DNA of 64,000 bases from the NCBI RefSeq assembly GCF_036226885.1, contig NZ_CP109027.1, positions 1,488,001 through 1,552,000 on the forward strand, written 5' to 3'. A program made the translations under genes and the position numbers. The notes under the pieces were generated by a model. It was not told where the DNA came from. It worked only from the letters and a program-made list of their open reading frames with translations, and made no database searches. The stretch comes from Streptomyces sp. NBC_00663. GTDB lineage: Bacteria > Actinomycetota > Actinomycetes > Streptomycetales > Streptomycetaceae. Of the stretch, positions 60,894 through 64,000 are shown one piece after another (positions within the stretch are counted from its first letter, which is position 1; each line of letters opens with the position of its first letter).

Positions 60894-61669
60894 GGCGCGT
60901 CCTGCTGAGAGTCGTCTTCGTCCTCGCGCTGCCCGTACTCCTCGTCGCCGTCTGGTGGTTGGCGTCGGACGGCAGCACGGACGTGTTCTGGCCGCCCCTG
61001 CGCACCATCGTGCGGACCTTCCCGGACGTCTGGACGGCCGACCGCCTCAAGGACGACGTCCTGCCCAGCCTGCTGCGTCTGACGGCCGGTTACGCGTCCG
61101 CCGCCGTCGTCGGCATCGCGCTCGGCACGGTCATCGGCTCGTACCGGCGCGTGCGCGCGTTCTGCGAACCGGTCCTGGAGTTCCTGCGCGCGGTACCGCC
61201 ACCCGTACTGGTCCCGGTCATCATGCTGTTCGCCGGCATCGGCGACACCATGAAGATCGCCGTGATCGCGAGCGGCTGCGTCTGGCCGATCCTCCTCAAC
61301 ACCGTGGAGGGCGTGCGCGCGGTGGACCCGGTGATGGCGGAGACGGCGAAGTCGTACGGCATCTCCGGCGTCGCCCGCCTCAAGGACGTGGTGCTGCGCT
61401 CGGCGAGCCCGCAGATCTTCGCGGGGCTCCGGCAGGCCCTGTCGATCGGCATCATCCTGATGGTCATCAGCGAGATGTTCGCCGCCAGCAACGGCATCGG
61501 CTTCACGGTGGTGCAGTTCCAGCGGAGTTTCGCGATCCCCGACATGTGGACCGGCATCCTCGTCCTCGGTCTGCTCGGCTTCCTTCTCTCCGTCGTCTTC
61601 CAGGTGGTCGAGCGACGGGTGCTCGGCTGGTACCACGGACTGCGGGCCTCGACCCGGCGGTCCCCGTGA
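60890..61669 (+). CDS. ABC transporter permease (NitT/TauT type), second
   Basis: 259 aa, same fold as its neighbour, with EAA-loop AKSYGISGVARLKDVVLRSASPQIFAGL. Two separate permeases suggest a heterodimeric channel; many NitT/TauT systems use only one. Coupled translation by GTGA. Confidence 0.9.
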   Translation: MRRVLLRVVFVLALPVLLVAVWWLASDGSTDVFWPPLRTIVRTFPDVWTADRLKDDVLPSLLRLTAGYASAAVVGIALGTVIGSYRRVRAFCEPVLEFLRAVPPPVLVPVIMLFAGIGDTMKIAVIASGCVWPILLNTVEGVRAVDPVMAETAKSYGISGVARLKDVVLRSASPQIFAGLRQALSIGIILMVISEMFAASNGIGFTVVQFQRSFAIPDMWTGILVLGLLGFLLSVVFQVVERRVLGWYHGLRASTRRSP

Positions 61670-61689
61670 CCTTCACGAAAGGGCGGTCC

Positions 61690-62493
61690 ATGCTTGACGT
61701 ACGCGGCCTGAAGAAGGTCTACGAGGGGTCAGGGCGCCGGGTGGAGGCGGTCCGCGACCTCACCTTCACCGTCGAGGCGGGCGAACTCGTCTGTCTCGTC
61801 GGCCCGTCGGGCTGCGGCAAGACGACCCTGCTGAAGTGCATGGGCGGCCTTCTCGCCCCGACGGCGGGCGAGGTGCGGCTGGCCGGGGAGAAGGTGAGCG
61901 GGCCGCCGCCCGGGATGGCGTTCGTCTTCCAGGAGTACGGACGCAGCCTGTTCCCCTGGATGCGGGTCGGCGACAACGTCGAACTCCCGCTGAAACAGAA
62001 GGGCTTGAGCAAGGCGCGACGCCGGGAGCTGGTCTCCGACGCGCTGGAGTCGGTCGGTCTCGCGGACGCCGCCGGGGCGTACCCCTGGCAGCTCTCGGGC
62101 GGCATGCAGCAGCGGGTCGCGATCGCCCGCGCGCTCGCGTACGAACCCCAGGTCCTGCTGATGGACGAGCCGTTCGCGGCCGTGGACGCCCAGACCCGGG
62201 CCGATCTGGAGGATCTCGTCCGGGGACTGTGGCGGGAGCGCGGAATCACGATTCTCTTCGTCACTCATGACATCGACGAGGCCGTGTACCTGGGCCAGCG
62301 GGTGATCGTGCTGTCCGCCTCCCCCACCGTCGTGCGGGAGCAGCTCAAGGTCGATCTGCCGGACGAGCGCGACCAGTTGCACACCCGGGTGGCCCCGCGC
62401 TTCGCCGAGCTGCGGACCCATGTGTACGAGCAGATCCAGTCGGCGAAGCGCGGAAGGACCGATGCCGCTCCCCCTGGGAAGTCGCTCACTTGA
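61690..62493 (+). CDS. ABC transporter ATP-binding protein (NitT/TauT type)
   Basis: 267 aa. Walker A GPSGCGKTTLL (about 43), Q-loop FQEYGRSLFPW, signature LSGGMQQRVAIARAL, Walker B VLLMDEPFAAVD, and H-loop VTHDIDEAVYL. Energises the importer. Start ATG 61690 with AAAGGG upstream. Ends 3 bp before the stop of the convergent permease gene. Confidence 0.93.
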   Translation: MLDVRGLKKVYEGSGRRVEAVRDLTFTVEAGELVCLVGPSGCGKTTLLKCMGGLLAPTAGEVRLAGEKVSGPPPGMAFVFQEYGRSLFPWMRVGDNVELPLKQKGLSKARRRELVSDALESVGLADAAGAYPWQLSGGMQQRVAIARALAYEPQVLLMDEPFAAVDAQTRADLEDLVRGLWRERGITILFVTHDIDEAVYLGQRVIVLSASPTVVREQLKVDLPDERDQLHTRVAPRFAELRTHVYEQIQSAKRGRTDAAPPGKSLT

Positions 62494-62496
62494 CCC

Positions 62497-63312
62497 TCAG
62501 ACCCGGCTGCCCGTCGCCGTGTCCGCCGACAGCCGCTGCGCCACGTAGATCGGGATCACCGACAGCAGCACCAGCACCGCCGCCACCACGTTGACCACCG
62601 GCGCCTGTTGCGGCCGGGTCATGTTGTTGAAGATCCAGATCGGCAGGGTCTCGACGCCCGGTCCCGCGGTGAACGTGGTCACCACGATCTCGTCGAAGGA
62701 GAGCGCGAAGGCGAGCAGTCCGCCGGCGAACAGTGCCGAGCGCACCAGCGGGAAGGTGACGTCGGCGAAGGCGCGGAAGGTGTTCGCGCCGAGGTCCATC
62801 GCCGCCTCCTCGAACGAGCCGGAGGTGCGGCGCAACCGGGCGACGACGTTGTTGAAGACGACGACGATGCAGAAGGTGGCGTGCCCGACGACCACGGTGA
62901 ACAGTCCGAGCCCGACCCCCAGCGGCTCAAGTACCGTGCTGAAGGCCGAGTTGAGCGCGATGCCGGTGACGATGCCGGGCAGGGCGATCGGCAGGACGAC
63001 CACGAACGAGATCGCGTTCCGGCCGAAGAACCGGTGCCGGGCGACAGCGAAGGCGATCAGCGTGCCCAGCGCCAGGGCGACGGGGTTGGCGCCGAGCCCC
63101 GCCTTCACGGACGTCCAAAGAGCTTCTCGGGCACCGGAGTTGTCCCAGGCCACCGACCACCAGTGCACGGTGAGTCCGGACGGCGGCCAGCTCGCGCTCC
63201 GGTCGGGGTTCAGGGAGTTGACGAGGACGAGCAGCAGCGGCACGTAGATCACCACGAAGCCGAACCCGGCGGCGACACGCAGGGCGATCCGCGCGGAGCG
63301 GGACAGTTGCAC
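62497..63312 (-). CDS. ABC transporter permease, spermidine/putrescine (PotC) type
   Basis: 271 aa with six helices. The N-terminus (FGFVVIYVPLLLVLVNSLN) and EAA-loop EEAAMDLGANTFRAFADVTFPLVRSAL fit PotC-like permeases. GTG start with GAGGAG upstream. Partner of the next gene, whose end lies 10 bp upstream. Confidence 0.9.
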   Translation of the reverse strand: MQLSRSARIALRVAAGFGFVVIYVPLLLVLVNSLNPDRSASWPPSGLTVHWWSVAWDNSGAREALWTSVKAGLGANPVALALGTLIAFAVARHRFFGRNAISFVVVLPIALPGIVTGIALNSAFSTVLEPLGVGLGLFTVVVGHATFCIVVVFNNVVARLRRTSGSFEEAAMDLGANTFRAFADVTFPLVRSALFAGGLLAFALSFDEIVVTTFTAGPGVETLPIWIFNNMTRPQQAPVVNVVAAVLVLLSVIPIYVAQRLSADTATGSRV

Positions 63313-63322
63313 GGGGGCTCCT

Positions 63323-64000
63323 CTACAGACTGCTCAGGGCGCCCGTGCGCCGCATCGCCAGCAGGTACAGCACGATGACGACGACGGGGACCGTGCCGAG
63401 GGCGGCGGCCATGGGCAGGTTGAGTTCGATGTTGGAGTAGACGAGGTTGCCGATGAGCTGGGTCTTGCCGCCGACGATCTGCACGGTGATGTAGTCACCG
63501 AGGCTGAGGGAGAACGTGAAGACCGATCCCGCCGCCACCGACGGCAGTACCATCGGCAGCACGACCGACCGGAAGGTCCGCCAGCCCCGCGCTCCCAAGT
63601 CGGCTGAGGCGTCGAGGAGGTTGGCGGGCAGCTGCTCCAGCGCGGTGTGGATCGGCAGGATCATGTACGGCAGCCAGAGGTACGTCAGGGTGAGCACCGT
63701 GGCGGGCAGTCCGTACCCCGGTCCGCTCAGCCCGAACGGCTTCAGCATCCAGTCGGCGAGCCCGCCCTCGGAGAGGATGAGCCGCCAGGCGTACACCTTG
63801 ACCAGGTAACTCGCCCACAGCGGGGTGAGGATGGCGACGACGAGCAAGGGCCGCCACCGGGGCTTGGCGACCCGGGCGGTGTAGAAGGCGAGCGGGAAGG
63901 CGATCACCGCGCACAGGACGGTGACGGCCAGGGCGACACCGATGCTCCGCAGGATCACCTGCCGGAACACCGGGACGGTGAACAGCTCATGGAAGTTGTC
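63323..64000 (-). CDS. ABC transporter permease, spermidine/putrescine (PotB) type (5' end outside window)
   Basis: Open to the right edge; about 225 residues present. Helices such as LRSIGVALAVTVLCAVIAFPLAFY and the EAA-loop LDASADLGARGWRTFRSVVLPMVLPSV match PotB-like permeases. The binding protein and ATPase are probably upstream, beyond the window. A GTG at 63970 is in frame, but preceding residues (ELFTVPVFRQ) look conserved, so the start is earlier. Confidence 0.88.
   Translation of the reverse strand, partial: DNFHELFTVPVFRQVILRSIGVALAVTVLCAVIAFPLAFYTARVAKPRWRPLLVVAILTPLWASYLVKVYAWRLILSEGGLADWMLKPFGLSGPGYGLPATVLTLTYLWLPYMILPIHTALEQLPANLLDASADLGARGWRTFRSVVLPMVLPSVAAGSVFTFSLSLGDYITVQIVGGKTQLIGNLVYSNIELNLPMAAALGTVPVVVIVLYLLAMRRTGALSSL

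Overview
The window is very GC-rich, uses GTG starts and 4-nt stop/start overlaps freely, and encodes WhiB, small laccase, PcaV/PcaL and DUF2510 proteins. All of this points to a Streptomyces chromosome. Gene order around the small laccase and the pca operon resembles the S. coelicolor SCO6697-SCO6712 region from memory; I ran no alignment.

Region 1 (1-7.9 kb): after the end of an acyl-ACP desaturase gene comes a compact cassette. A vWA protein with an HExxH motif abuts a two-P-loop MoxR-type ATPase. Converging on them are a leucine-rich-repeat protein and a zinc-ribbon SDR-like protein whose catalytic Ser and Tyr look replaced. Three unusual tRNA-like genes (anticodons CCA, CUC, GGC) lie at the two ends of the cassette. 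This is the best candidate for an undescribed system.

Region 2 (7.9-24.4 kb): a six-hairpin glycosidase-like protein, WhiB, VOC protein, LacI regulator, ornithine-cyclodeaminase-family protein with an internal minisatellite, two-domain laccase, a secreted ThuA/sugar-dehydrogenase with a TTA codon, a cupredoxin-DUF1080 fusion, a LigD-type polymerase and an ATP-dependent ligase, an alcohol dehydrogenase and a DUF3048 lipoprotein.

Region 3 (24.4-42.2 kb): the protocatechuate branch of the beta-ketoadipate pathway (pcaV divergent from pcaIJF-HGBL), an SDR, a large LAL-like ATPase lacking the usual HTH, an MFS symporter, anmK, a DUF2510 protein, a TetR regulator facing a 16-bp-periodic operator array, a PAP2 protein, a DMT-like membrane protein and a 13 x 35-bp minisatellite.

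Region 4 (42.2-55.5 kb): a phospholipase C gene is split by an integrated element of about 11.2 kb with an 11-bp direct repeat at each end. Rejoining the halves restores an open reading frame of about 684 codons through the motif DENDGFF. The element carries a tyrosine integrase, a primase-polymerase/RepA-type replication protein, an HNH protein, a terminase-small-subunit-like protein, several small proteins and a GntR regulator. It has no recognisable capsid, portal, large terminase or conjugation gene, so a phage satellite is a reasonable hypothesis.

Region 5 (55.5-64 kb): vanAB (vanillate to protocatechuate, feeding the pca pathway) with a small zinc-binding-like protein between them, an IclR regulator, a NitT/TauT-type ABC importer and two polyamine-type ABC permeases, the last cut by the window edge. 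Laccase, vanAB and pca together suggest use of lignin-derived aromatics.
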